From Cantharellus purpuraceus (Eukaryota > Basidiomycota > Agaricomycetes > Cantharellales > Hydnaceae), in the NCBI GenBank assembly GCA_025174535.1, contig JALBUN010000015.1, positions 53,501-117,500 on the forward strand: 64,000 bases of DNA, written 5' to 3'. Positions 22,114 to 34,367 of this stretch are shown here, piece after piece. The notes under the pieces are model-generated. The model did not search any database. It saw only the letters and a list, made by a program, of their open reading frames with translations, and was not told the origin of the DNA. Position numbers and translations under genes: made by a program. How positions within the stretch are numbered: the stretch's first letter is position 1; each line of letters begins with the position of its first letter.

Positions 22114-22611
22114 ATGGAGACTGATCCATTACTGAAACAGCGTCTCAATCAACAGTTTTACCAAAAGCCTTTTCACAGCAATCCACACCGGCTAGCTAAT
22201 TGTACAACGTGTGACTGGTACCCCTTTGGGCAGTATCTGGACCGTTCATATGCTGAAGGTGAAGTGTTCCAGCTTTCAAAGTATCCTCATATCAAATATG
22301 TATTTCTTGGTCTACAACCTGATAAAATAGGCTATAATGAAAGTGATCCTATTTTTGTAGCAGAATTTGCAGGTTTTCTGAATAAAACCAACAGATTTGT
22401 AAGTGGTTCTGATCCAACCTCTGGATATGCACACATTATAACCACACATGTGAATCAGGCGTTTGTTAGACAGCCAGGCCCAGATATAAATAGGCAGAAA
22501 CTATATCTTGGCCGTACAGTGCACATGATCTACATAACTAGTATTGGTATACTATTGGCTTTGCTGTGTTGGACAGTGTCCAGACATACCAATGAAGATA
22601 AGAATTCATAA
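22114..22611 (+). CDS. Unknown 165-aa protein with C-terminal membrane helix
   Basis: An intact frame from METDPLLKQRLNQQFYQK. It has a CTTCDW motif near residue 30 and ends with one hydrophobic segment (MIYITSIGILLALLCWTV) followed by a polar tail, which suggests a tail-anchored membrane protein. It is the last ORF before the right terminal repeat. A membrane protein is odd cargo for a Harbinger-like element. No family recognised. Confidence 0.55.
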   Translation: METDPLLKQRLNQQFYQKPFHSNPHRLANCTTCDWYPFGQYLDRSYAEGEVFQLSKYPHIKYVFLGLQPDKIGYNESDPIFVAEFAGFLNKTNRFVSGSDPTSGYAHIITTHVNQAFVRQPGPDINRQKLYLGRTVHMIYITSIGILLALLCWTVSRHTNEDKNS

Positions 22612-22690
22612 TGGCATGTCTAAATCTATGGAGAAAGAAGCTTGTTGATGATATAAGGTGATGATTTTTGTTTTTAAAATGACCTCCCTA

Positions 22691-23255
22691 GACGCTTGTT
22701 CGTAATCATGTCAGTATACAATATTCTGATGTATAGGAGATATACATCAGGATTTCAATGATACATAAAGCCAGGGAGTTACAATTTGGATATCTTAAAA
22801 GATTTCGGATGTGTGAAATTTTCATAAATATAAACATATATTCTATATTTTAATAAACTTTAAAAGATAAGATATTTGGTTGAGATGAACATAATTATTT
22901 ACATGGATATAATAGGAATGTATATATGAATATAATTGGTATTATATAGGGTATTTAGATATACAAATACCAGGTGGGGATTAAAGATAGTTCAAATTAT
23001 GTTATAAGTATTGTATAAGAAAGAATCAATGATATTTGGATGTTCCTTCAAGAGAGTTGCCACCACTAAATCAGGAAAAAAGAATTATTTTTGAGAATTA
23101 TGCCAAAATATCAAAATATGTTTTAATCTAGTATATTGTGTAAAATTTGAGAATCATGTTGAAATATGAAAATAAGTTTGAATTGAAGTGTATTGTATAA
23201 AATTTGAGGAAAATAGGTTGTACATATGTATTTGTTGTATTTCTGAATAAGCGTC
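22691..23255 (+). repeat. Right terminal 565-bp TIR repeat
   Basis: The same unit and orientation as 15438-16000, differing at only a few positions (for example CGTAATC for CGGAATC, and a 3-bp length change near 22860). Its inner flank is CTA and its outer flank is the duplicated CGA of the TOR exon. Confidence 0.95.
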
Positions 23256-26200
23256 CGAGGTAGCACACTATATGCTTGACCTCGTCGAGTACATGGAGCA
23301 CACAGAGAATCCGTTGCCGGTCTCTCATGCTTTCATGGCAGATAATTGCTTCAGACTCCAGGCATACGCAAAGGCTTTGCATCACCGAGAACTTCAATTC
23401 TTCCAAGATTTTGCTCCTTGAACGATTGAAGGGTTAATTGACATCAACGCCATGCTTTGTCAGGGTGATGCTGCTTTAGGGACCTTGAACCTAGCCAGAA
23501 AACATCACGATGTCCCCAATCCTGAATCGTGGTATGAAAAGCTGGGGCAGTGGAGTGATGCCCTTCAAATATACCAAGGGAAAGAAGACTCATCAGAAGG
23601 GACGCACGAGCTCATCATTGGAAAACTGTGATGTCTGCACGCCTTAGGTGAATGGGAACAAGTGACTGCTCTTGTAGCGCAGAAATGGCCACACGACGAT
23701 AGTAAGCTACAGTCAATACTCGCTGCACTTGGGGCGGCAGGCGCCTGGCACACTGGGTCCTGGACGTCGTTGGAAACCTACTTTTCTGCCATGGAGCGCG
23801 ACTCAGGAGATCGTGCGTTTTATAGCGCGGTATCGTATATTCAACAGAATTGACATTCGCATGCGTTGTCCCATGTATACGTGGCCAGAGACCTTCTTGA
23901 CCCTGAGTTGACATCTTTACTGGACGAGAGCCCTGACCGCTTAGATCGGTACCATTCTTCTACAACTCTTTAAAGCAACATCTAATTTTTCCTGATGTCC
24001 AAGCACAGATGTTGTCTGAGCTTGAGGAAGCCATCTTGTACAAGCGATTGTCACATAAGTCGAAACGGCGCCCGAAGCTACGTGAGACATGGAAGAGACG
24101 GTTGGATGTTCTGCTGATCTCTCACTCAAAGATAACTGATATCAAGCTTCTTCAGACGAGATGGATGCCAGCACAACCCAAACGTGTGGCAGAGGATCCT
24201 CAAAGTCCGTAGTTTGGCAATAAAGCCGGAGGAGGACATCGATACCATTGTACGTTTTGCGAATCTTTGTCGTAAGTCTGTAGGTTCGGAGCGGCAAAGC
24301 GGGCGATGGACTCTTTAGTCCAGTTAGAAGATAAAGTAGGTGAATTAATCTCCTGTGGACTCTCAGAATGCTGATCTTTGATCCATGTCCAAGGCGCCTC
24401 CGCAGATAATATATACACATCTTAAGTGGCTTTGGGCTAGCGGGGATCGCGCAAGCGCACTATCGTCGATACGAAAGTTTATTGAAGGACTGTCACAGAC
24501 CCACAAGCTGGACAATTCCACTGAAGCGAAGACAATTGCCCACATCTTGGCGCGGTGTCATCGCAAGCACGGGAATTGGCAGATTGAGATTGACGGTGGC
24601 CTAACTTCAGTAGGTGTGATTCTTAACTCAACTCTGGACATGACGGCTGATTGGTTACACAAGGCAAATGCTGGTCCCGTCCTAAAATCGTACAGCCTGG
24701 CGACAACGCTTGATCCACAGTGGTCAAAAGCCTGGCATATGTGGGCCCTTTCAAACTGGGATATCATTCGAGTCTCCCCAGAAATGTCTACAGACGTGGA
24801 GCTGGGGGACACAGAATCAGTAGCTCATCGTACATCCCACATAGTTGCTGCGATTGAAGGAAAGCTGTATACTCTTCAGTGTGAATTAGTCTAACCCTGC
24901 TAACAGGATTCTTTGGTTCACTTGCACTAATGGGCCAGAATAATTTACAAGACGTGCTGAGCCTCCTGACCCTATGGTTCAGATATGGTGTTCAGCCTGA
25001 AGTTACAAAAGCAATGATCAAAGGTTTCAAAGGGATCACTTGCACTCTGTGGCTAGGTGTAGTTCCGCAGGTATCTTTCTGATGCCACCGCTAGTGTTCT
25101 CAGACCTCTTGTATGGGTTACATGTACTTTGGTACTGTCCTAGATCATTGCCAGAATCCAAACTCCGATTCCCATTGTCAGAGAGGCTCTCTTTCATCTA
25201 TTGGCGACTATCGGTCTAGAACACCCTCAAGCTCTCGTCTACCCTTTAACCGTTGGCGCGAAGTCTCCTAGTCTCCCAAGGAAGACGGCGGCGTTGAAGA
25301 TCTTGGACCAGATGACCTCTCATAGTATGGTTTTGGTGGAACAGGTCAGTTCCATGGCGACTCATTTGTTACACATTTGCTCAGCCAGGTTTGCTATTAT
25401 GAGGCCAAGCTTGTGGCACGGGAACTGAGCCGCGTAGCAATCAGCTGGGGGGAGCTTTGGTATGAAGCGCTACAAAGGTCGGGACAACACTACTTGAATG
25501 AAGACTCGAAAGCGCTCCTGGACCACCTTCAGTCACTTTACAAACTACTTCAAGTTCACACACCTATCACCTGTCTTCAGTGGATATATGCTTACCTGTA
25601 ATATGATCAGGATCCTTCAACGTTTGAACAAGAGTTTAAGGAAATCCTTGGCCCTACGTTAGAAGAAGCGAGAGCGCTTTGTCGTCGTCACTGCACTCAA
25701 GGTGACAAAAATGCCTTCGACCATGCCTGGCACCTTTATTTTCATGTGTATCAACAATTAGAGTCACATCTCCCCGACATCCAAACAACCACACGCCCGG
25801 GTTCTAATCAAAGTCTTGATTTGCATTTGGTATCACCACAACTTCTACGTGCTGTCAATTTGGAAATTGCTGTGCCAGGTGGGTATTAGTCACTCAGAGA
25901 TTACGGGTTGATGATCTCGGCGTGAACCTGATCAGGCACGTATATGAGTGGACGTCCCATCATTAGGATAGCCAGTTTTGCGCACATTGCAAATGTGCTA
26001 TCAACCAAACAGCGACCACGGCAATTAGTAGTGGTCGGAAATGATGGCCAACGATATATGTATCTCCTTAAGGGTGCGTTTTCGAAGCCTTTTATTGTCA
26101 TGTTTACTGACATTTCCCTGTAGGCCGTGAAGATCTTCGTCAAGACGAGCGAGTTATGCAGGTCATTGGACTTGTCAATACACTTCTCGCAAAGGACAGG

Positions 26201-27527
26201 GAGTGTTTGAATAGACGCTTGCATCAGCAGCGGTACACCGTTATCCCACTAGCACCAGATGTCGGATTAATTGGCTGGATGGCTGGAACAAACTCCTTAC
26301 AAAGACTCATAAACAATTATAGGAAGAACCAAACATATTAGCCGATTTAGAACACCGAATGATCTTAACGGTCAGCAGCCCAACACCTATCACACTTGTG
26401 ACACCACTGATGTATCTATGCAGGAGGAACCTGGGTACGACACAGATCTGAATATCACTCTTGCACGTAAATTGGAAGTATTCGAATCTGTCTTAAGCGC
26501 AACCACTGGTCAAGATCTCTATCGCATCCTCTTATAAGGGAGTGATAACTCAGAAGCTTGGGTAACCAGGCGAACTACTTACACACAATCACTTGCCGTT
26601 GGCAACATGATATGTTATCTCCTGGGCGTTGGAGACCGACACCCTGGCAATATCATGCTTGATCAGTCAATGGGGAAAGTAATCCACATCGATTTTGGAG
26701 ATTGTTTCGAGGTCTCATTTGAACGGGAATCCTTACCGGAGAGAGTTCCTTTTCGTCTCACGTGAATGCTTATGCACGCTATGGAGGTGAGACCCTCATT
26801 CATATATTGTGCTGTGAGACTGAGATTTTTGTCAGGTGTGTGGGATCCAAGGAGGTTTTAAAATATCGTGCGAACTCAGCTTCACTGTTTTTCGAGACAA
26901 CAAGGAGTCTCTTTTGGCTGTCCTTGAGGCATTAGTGTACGATCCCCTGATTAATTGGCAGCTCATCCAAGCCGAATCTCAAGGCAAGTGCTGAATCTCA
27001 AGGCAAGTGCTGAGTCTCTTATCTCTATCCAGTAACTGAGTGTTGGCTCGTGACCGCTTGGCTCGTGACCACCTAGCCCCCAAAAGAGTTGCGTCCTCAC
27101 TGAGCTCTACACATGATAGTCCTAATCAACGGACTATACCAAACGAAACTGAGATGCTGGATGGTATGTCAATGAAGACTTCAGCGACTCTTCTCTGAGA
27201 CACAGTTCTTGTCTAGATGCTGCTGCTACAGGATCTAACCGCGAAGTCCGTAACGAACGTGCTCTAACAGTTTACCGCCGCGTCGAGAGCAAATTAACAG
27301 GTCGGGAACTCTGGTACTTTTTCTTGGGAAATCATCATAACCTTTTGCTTAGGCCATGATTTTGGATCGGAGCAACCATTGTCCGTTCCTGCACAAGTGG
27401 AACGACTCGTTCAGCAGGCAACTTCTAATGAAAATCTATGCCAACATTTCCAGGGATGGTAGGAATCCAGCTCTTCCTTAGTTGCGTCCTCCTTAACAAC
27501 TACCATGACAGGTGCCCTTTCTGGTGA
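23256..27527 (+). pseudogene. TOR: TOR kinase relic: FAT, FRB, kinase and FATC half
   Basis: It resumes the FAT domain in frame (VAHYMLDLVEYMEHTEN, YAKALHHRELQFF, WYEKLGQWSDAL). The FRB domain follows at about 25430-25860. The kinase domain starts near 25980, with REDLRQDERVMQ, the catalytic loop [10 protein letters not shown] and the metal-binding [15 protein letters not shown] tail ends in the canonical GWCPFW before TGA 27525-27527, with an intron splitting the penultimate Trp codon. Damage: TGA at 23419, 23629 and 26763 at expected Arg positions, TAA at 26535, and a one-base frameshift near 26325. Key kinase residues survive, so decay is recent relative to gene age. Confidence 0.9.
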
Positions 27528-28598
27528 TTCATATTGGAAATTCGCTGTCGTCCATCGCTGTCTTAGTGTCACACCCTCCTTAAAGCCTTTTGTCCGGAAA
27601 CCATAATGAGTGGTACTATACTCTTGTGAAGGTAAAAGACACCCTTGTGTACAACCAAGTTCATATTATGCATATTCTGTACGTGTTGCATTTACTCTAC
27701 AGCCATGAAGGGAATCCCTCGACATATAGGGGTTGTCCGGTAGTCGATTAGTTATACACGGTACGGATAATTTACGAATCTCTCATCTCGTGAATCGTTG
27801 AAATGGGATGTGAACCATGTCTTCAAACCCATGCACAGGGTTGACTTGAGTATAGGCAGGGTCCAAGACTATTGCTCTTTCATGTTACATTGTTTGCGTC
27901 GGCTTCACTGCTCTTGATCTCACTCTACACCAGATGTCTTCAACACCTCTCCTCGTTTCTCTTCATAGTGATAGGACTACCCACAATTTTTTTAACATGT
28001 TGCAGTGATAAAACTATATCACTCCGGATTTCTCCCTGGACTCTCGTGCACTGTTGTTCCACACTAGTATGCTAATACCGCGTCGGCAAATTCTGCGTGC
28101 CACAAGACGCCCAATGTCTTCAAATCAGAAATACTCGATACCATTTGGCTGCCCCAAGCTGGTCACACGCAGTAGTGTTCACATCCCCTGCTATATTCAG
28201 GCAGGAAAGCCAACAGTGGCATGCAGACGTTGCATCGATAACTGCTACTTCAGACCCAGGATGAATTCCACACTCAGGACTTTATAAAGAGGGAGAAACC
28301 ACTCTGGAAGCATATCAGGCAAACTTGAATGTTCACGTTTCCTCATCAAACATAGGTCGGGTATAACGTCTTGTCCTTCTTGTAGTCTCGTCATGTGGTC
28401 TTTGAGACTTGCCGGTCTTGAATGGAAGCATTGAGGCCAGCCTATCATGAACGTAATTCCTGGTGTTGGTGCGAGAACCAGTGAATAGGAGGATGCTTGG
28501 AGACGTATAATGCACTGCATGGGTGTTGTCCTATGTTGAGAGATTAAGTAGAAGATAGAACGAGAGCGAGTGTACCAGTATATAACTGGATTTGCAAC
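27528..28598. other. No recognisable gene
   Basis: The TOR 3' region and intergenic DNA. Short ORFs on both strands show no family signal. I see no repeat copy here that occurs elsewhere in the window. Confidence 0.4.
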
Positions 28599-30219
28599 GA
28601 GACAAACGTGAGTCAGTGAGTACAATGACTCAGATTGACTGGAGAAATACATATCTGTAGTAGGTATACTTATACATGTGAAAATGATCTTGGAATCCAG
28701 ATCATACATGAAGTATCTATATCACATGAGTGAAATAGAATAGAAAATAGACTGTGTTTTGTATATGATCAGGTAGGAGGTATAAAGCGATGAGGATTGG
28801 ACATGAGGATCAGGTGATATTAGACATAGAGGGGGTGATAATCAATATGAATGAGAAATAGGAGATAGAATTGAATAGCTAGTTACAAAGATAAAAGACT
28901 TGGCATATGGATCCATGACTCCTGACTGTATGCAGGGATATATCATGCAGGCAGTCGTTTGTGTAGGCAATGATAATATGATCTAGCCTCATGACTGGTG
29001 ATCGGACAGAGCATAGTATTTGGAATGTGATATGGAGCTTGTGACGAGAGATGAATGAGTGGTTGTGTATGTTGGCGGGAACAGAATAAGCCTGTACGCA
29101 TGGTTTACAACATCCTATACTACACCCACCACACTTGACTTTGTGGAGAATATGCAAGGGTGGGAGGCCGATTGTGAAGTGTAATTCAAGAGAATATTGC
29201 CATCGACATGCATATGGTTGAAGAATAGCAAAATTTCAGCACTTTACGCGATGTGCGCAGGAACCGCAGACGGACTTCGAGATGACTGGAAACACTCATT
29301 CTGGCTGAAAGAAAGAATAAGGTCGTCTTCGAAGTTTGAATGCAAAGAAGTGTTGTGGCCACATAATACTGGCGTTTCACTATCTTAGCATCTAACCTCC
29401 ATGTCTGAGCAAGTGAATGTGTGTGGTCCTGCAGCACATGTGATGGCTGATACTATCGACATTGGTTACTAGCACCCGTCTGACTTGCCAGAGGCTGAAG
29501 CCCAGAAATATAACACTGAAGCGCCGCGCCGATCGTTTCATAGCCTGATATCAGGCATCTTCGCTCTGACCATATTTAAGCAAGGCAAGGTCTGTCTGCG
29601 TAGCCCTGCGGTATACATCCAATGAATCATACTCAAGTCGTGCCAGGTTGAAGGCCAGGAACACAACCATGAAGGTCTGTGCCGGTCTTGGTTCCATCAC
29701 CTCACATTGTCCTTGAATTACTGCTGTATTGAGACACCCTTGCTCATGCTAACCCTCCGTCCCACGACATTTCCGCCACCACCTCAGAGTCTGATCCTGC
29801 CGAGATAAGTGACAGCTCATATGCCTCATTATCACCCTGATGTACCCATATGGTCATTCTACATGAAGGAAACGGAGGCCGAGAACAAGGGATTGGTGAA
29901 GTGATGGCAGAGTGGCCATGACACCCTTTTGGTATCCATGAGTCCAGAGTTTCATCGGCTCACAGGCAAAGTCTGACGTGCCTCAGGCCGGTCTATCCGT
30001 TGGAATTCTGATTGCTTTCCTTATCTAGGGGCGGAAAGGATTGCAGGCAGAGCCACAAAGCATGCTACTGCTTTTCTGCTCTTTAAACGTGTCCAGATCT
30101 TCCTTCACTCTATCCACTTTGTACTTGCATGTGAATTATCTATGGTGTACTAGCCTGACGTTTACCCTCATCGGTGCACTGGCTAGAGTGCTTGCCAAAG
30201 GTTGGCTTGTAAAGTATGC
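28599..30219 (+). repeat. Inverted duplicate of 2570-4189
   Basis: About 1,621 bp nearly identical to 2570-4189 in reverse orientation. This copy runs on into the remainder of the DUF6535 gene, so it is the more complete version. The breakpoints are at GAGACAAAC (28599) and GTAAAGTATG (30219). Confidence 0.93.
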
Positions 30220-30956
30220 ACCTGCATCTCCTGGAATGTCGTCCAGTGATGCTTGTGAACGTCATCTTTGTGCCATTGGGGCTTTCAAGTGGCATTTTAG
30301 TGCAGTCATCAGTGGCATCCCATTTCTGATTCCGCTGGCCCTCTTCTCGTTCTTCCCAAGAGTCATACTTCCCAAGAGTTGTACTATTCATCATGGACAA
30401 CAGCAGTGGAATTGGATATACTATTCTCGGCTTGGTCCTCTTCACTGCAGCCGTCTGTGTTTTGGGGACCGTCTTACCATGGTTCTCCCTGGGATGTCTG
30501 CTTCAAACAACAATGTCTGATTTTATACTGGGGATGGGCAGTATTTACACGATACAAGAAAGACCGTACTTTTGCTTACAGGGTGGGAAAGTTTGACTCT
30601 GGGAAGAGTATGTCGTTCTGGCACATGCTTGCAGATCTGCGTTATAAGCCAGGGCACATGGAACTCGAAGCGACAATCTTCTCTCATGGGTCATTGCAAA
30701 CTCTGCCGTAGAGAAAACATATGAAGAGGCTGTCCGAGTTGTAGCGGGCATGCCTTTGACACGTTTCGACGCATATCGGGGGGGGGAGCGTGATGGCCAA
30801 AGTATGGAGCTGTGTCAGTACTTTGCGACAGGGTCTGCCGATGCTTCAGGTTGTTCTCCAGATCTCACAATAGCCGTTGATAATATCAGTCAAGTCGAGG
30901 CTTATCTGTATGCTCTGCTCCAGCTTGCGAAGAACGACCCCCAAGTCATGCCTTGA
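29842..30956 (+). pseudogene. DUF6535 multi-pass membrane protein relic
   Basis: DUF6535 proteins are membrane proteins of unknown role, expanded in mushrooms. Order seen: IWSFYMKETEAENKGLV, then in-frame TGA at 29902-29904, WQSGHDTLLVSMSPEF, a short intron-like gap, then the hydrophobic core TLYLHVNYLWCTSLTFTLIG with AKGWLVKYAPASPG and CERHLCAIGAFKWHF. A frameshift near 30350 leads to GIGYTILGLVLFTAAVCVLG and LPWFSLGC in another frame, then WVIANSAVEKTYEEAVRVVA to a stop at 30954-30956. At least one stop and one frameshift make it a pseudogene. The family call is from remembered consensus phrasing. Confidence 0.72.
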
Positions 30957-32250
30957 ATTGTTCCAAGCAGAGACAACCATTGCACACGGTGGAATGATAT
31001 ATACAGCCGTCCCTGCAGTTCCTTGCATTTTGCGTGCGGACAGAGAGCCTACTGGCGGCGAAAAAGGACAATCACCAGGACACCGAGGCTTGTTGGTGTT
31101 GAAAGCAGGCGTCATAGAGCCCGCTGGGGAGACTAGCATTAGCATGGTGGCTGCCAAGACGTGCTCGTTTCTGGTGTTCACATGCTCATCCATTTGAACA
31201 TCAAGCTTCCGGGGGCTGGACAACCAGCCATCTCGAGGTATGCAAAAATCAGATATTACAGCAACTATCTTAAACAAACATCCTTTGATTGACTCCATCT
31301 CGCTTCGCCCTAGCTCCGTCGCACTGGTAGGTAGCGCTGGGCCTTGTTGAACAAACTCATCATGGACGAGACGTCTGTCCGTTTCGTCGTCCTCTAGGGA
31401 AAACGCACCGCAACAGCCTGGCAAGTGTGAGCGTTGGTCCGGGGTTCTGACGGGTTCAGTGTATGGTTTCATGAGGTACGGGTAGAGGTGGGAGATGCAT
31501 CGAGCACAGGTGCATTCCTAAAGGATGAGCCAGAGTAGAAAACCAGCTGGTAGTTCTTTCACTAATCACAGCTGAGGACGGGCAAATCGATGACCAATTT
31601 TCAGGCCGAAGGGACTGAACAACATCTTTTTAGTTTACTGTCAATTCACCCGTTCATTAGGCTAAGAGGGTTCACGCATTGATCACAGTTACACTTATGT
31701 GGGAAGAGGCACACAAGGTGTGGTTGAGATGGGACAGGTGCGAGCGATAGCGAGACAGGCCGCGAGTAGAGTACGTGTGGGCAGAAAAGATGTGAGTGGA
31801 GCAGGGGGCTGGAGTTTTGGAAAGGTAGCAGGGAGCAGATTGGGAAGTTGGGGGTGGATGTTCAGAGTATGAGGAGTAGTGGAGGTGGAAAGCAAAGAGG
31901 GGGGATATGGCGAGGTGGGGAGTCGAGAGGGAGAAACAGGAGAGGGGAAGAGGAAGGGGATGAAGGCAGGGTGTCATTTTGTTGAAGAACAAGTCCTGAT
32001 CAGATGTGAGTAACTTCTGAGTGTTTTGTGCAGGAGAAGTTCGTATATGGGCTACCAGACATGCATCGATTCTGCTAGACCTTTGTTGCTGCCTTTTATT
32101 CAGAAAATTGTGCTGCAGTCTATTGATTATCCTAGTGGATTAAGATGACGACGAGGACGAGACTGAAGAGTGAGATAGCGAGAGTGCTTTGACGAAGAGG
32201 AGGGAGCATAGATGCCATTGAGTTTGTCAATACATGAACAGTAAGTGTAT
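30957..32250. other. No clear gene; purine-rich stretch
   Basis: It contains a weak continuation of the DUF6535 3' region up to about 31240. A strongly strand-asymmetric G/A-rich stretch lies at 31730-31970 on the plus strand. Nothing else recognisable. Confidence 0.4.
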
Positions 32251-32815
32251 GACGCTTGTTCGGAATCATGTCAGTATACAATATTCTGATGTATAGGAGA
32301 TATACATCAGGATTTCAATGATACATAAAGCCAGGGAGTTACAATTTGGATATCTTAAAAGATTTCAGATGTGTGAAATTTTCATAAATATAAACATATA
32401 TTCTATATTTTAATAAACTTTAAAAGATAAGATATTTGGTTGAGATGAACATAATTATTTACATGGATATAATAGGAATGTCTGTATTAATATAATTGGT
32501 ATTATATAGGGTATTTAGATATACAAATACCAGGTGGGGATTAAAGATAGTTCAAATTATGTTACAAGTATTGTATAAGAAAGAATCAATGATATTTGGA
32601 TGTTCCTTCAAGAGAGTTGCCACCACTAAATGGGGAAAAAACAATTATTTTTGAGAATTATGCCAAAATATCACAATATGTTTTAATCTAGTATATTGTG
32701 TAAAATTTGAGAATCATGTTGAAATATGAAAATAAGTTTGAATTGAAGTGTATTGTATAAAATTTGAGGAAAATAGGTTGTATATATGTATTTGTTGTAT
32801 TTCTGAACAAGCGTC
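32251..32815 (+). mobile_element. Solo 565-bp TIR repeat, TSD TAT
   Basis: The same family as the termini of the TOR transposon. Ends are GACGCTTGTTCGGAA and TTCTGAACAAGCGTC. TAT lies on both sides (32248-32250 and 32816-32818). Confidence 0.95.
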
Positions 32816-33075
32816 TATCATGAAGTGACATGAGATTCATTTTGACTTTATTTGTGCTCATTTTGGCACACATGATTGCTGTAATGTGTGTATGCCAACG
32901 TACACGTCATCAGACCCATTGCGCCAGCATTGATAAGTAAAATTGACAAATGGAGACTGCGCATCCCAACATCAACTATCTTCTCAATGTGATGGACAGT
33001 GAAGCACCATCAACTCATAATATCGAGCTCAACGGGAGATGTATAGCAACATATGAAAGAGTGGTGGTTTCTTGA

Positions 33076-34305
33076 ATGCCGGAATGGAAACCGACAGGTT
33101 CCAAGACTTGGAGTCGACAAGCCAGCTTTGTATCCAATGTAAAGCCATTTCGTCTGTCTCTTGCAATCTCTGTAAGATCTTCAGTGCTCAACGTTCAACG
33201 ACCATCACGGCAACGTCAGTTTAATCAAATTTTGGTCTCAAGGACTAAATTGGTTCATAGTATGTCGAGCTCAATGGGAGATGCACCAATATATGAAAAT
33301 AGGGCTGGTTTTATGAATGCCAGAATTGAGGCTTACAGAGACTCGGAGTCGAAAAAGCGAATTTCATATCCGCCCCATCTTCTCCCCCGAGTCTCGTTCA
33401 ACGTCAAGAACCACGGCGGCATCAATTGCTCCATTTCCCATGCTCTTTCAAGGACTAACCTCATAGGATCCTCTTCTAGTAGTACAGATATATCCGCGAT
33501 TCGTTGGTGACGCAACACATGCAAGCCAGCCACGTTCTTGAAAAGGATCCAAGGTGCACGCCACGCAGCACCTTCTGTCTGCCCCACGCTGGCTGGAACA
33601 AGCACAGCATGCGTTATTAAAGCCCGAAGTCAAAGGAAGCTAACCATTGGCAGGAAGCCTTTGACAATCTGAATGACTCTGCGACCTCAACAAGCAAATT
33701 TCGCACACGGCGACTCCCGGACTCTACGGCATATTCGGCCTCAATGACAGTAAGGCTTTGGCTCAAAAGCACATACATGCACAAATAGAGGGTTTTCTGA
33801 GACACTTAATGATCACACAAAAAGGCATGATGTATCGGTGCCTTTTCTATCTCAGAATAGATATGATAGATCTCATTTTAGGTGGCCCCTTATGAAACTT
33901 GGTCTGCCAGATCCTGACTACAATGCGTGGGAACCGCGCCAAGTGCTTGCGGCCTACTGTGAACTATCAACCAGCGTCCCCCATGAACCGACTGGGTCCA
34001 TTCTGACCACTTCGACTGCATCAGAGTTACAAGAGGAACAGTTCCAGGTGGAGGGCGCAATGTCAATGGTAGAGGAACAGAATAGCCAATCAAGGACTCG
34101 TGAAGTTGTCTCCGGGTCTTCATCGCGCAATGTTTTGCTCGAAGACCAAGACTTCATGCAGATCTATGATGTAGTATTTTCCCAAGTACTCAATTCACAG
34201 TTTCTGACATTTCTGCCTCAAAGCTTTACACACAGTCCTTTAAAGATTCGATTATGGCCAGTCGGCAGAATTAACCACATCAGTGTCGCTAGTTGGACGA
34301 TCTGA
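33076..34305 (+). other. Decayed coding-like region, unrecognised
   Basis: Two ORFs (33076-33510 and 33838-34305) with serine-rich, low-complexity content and a repeated phrase (.GDAPIYE.. and a similar stretch about 240 bp earlier). They may be exons of the gene that continues to 36.6 kb. I do not recognise a domain. Confidence 0.35.
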
Positions 34306-34367
34306 AGAGTTTGTTGGAAATGAGATGACAGAGATCGAGCAATCTAACAAGACGGCGGCTCACAAAA

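Larger units (their letters stand above)
15438..23255 (+). mobile_element. 7.8 kb composite-like TIR transposon inserted in TOR, TSD CGA
   Basis: The unit starts GACGCTTGTTCGGAA and ends TTCTGAATAAGCGTC, 15-bp terminal inverted repeats with two mismatches. The target triplet CGA lies at 15435-15437 and again at 23256-23258. Deleting the unit and one CGA restores the TOR codons ..TPE-VAH.. exactly. Both ends are occupied by nearly identical directly repeated units of 563 and 565 bp, each with its own TIR pair. The interior is AT-rich and holds a PIF/Harbinger-like transposase with a chromodomain plus other ORFs. The 3-bp duplication fits the PIF/Harbinger superfamily. It could equally be described as a transposon with long direct terminal repeats. 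Confidence 0.88.
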
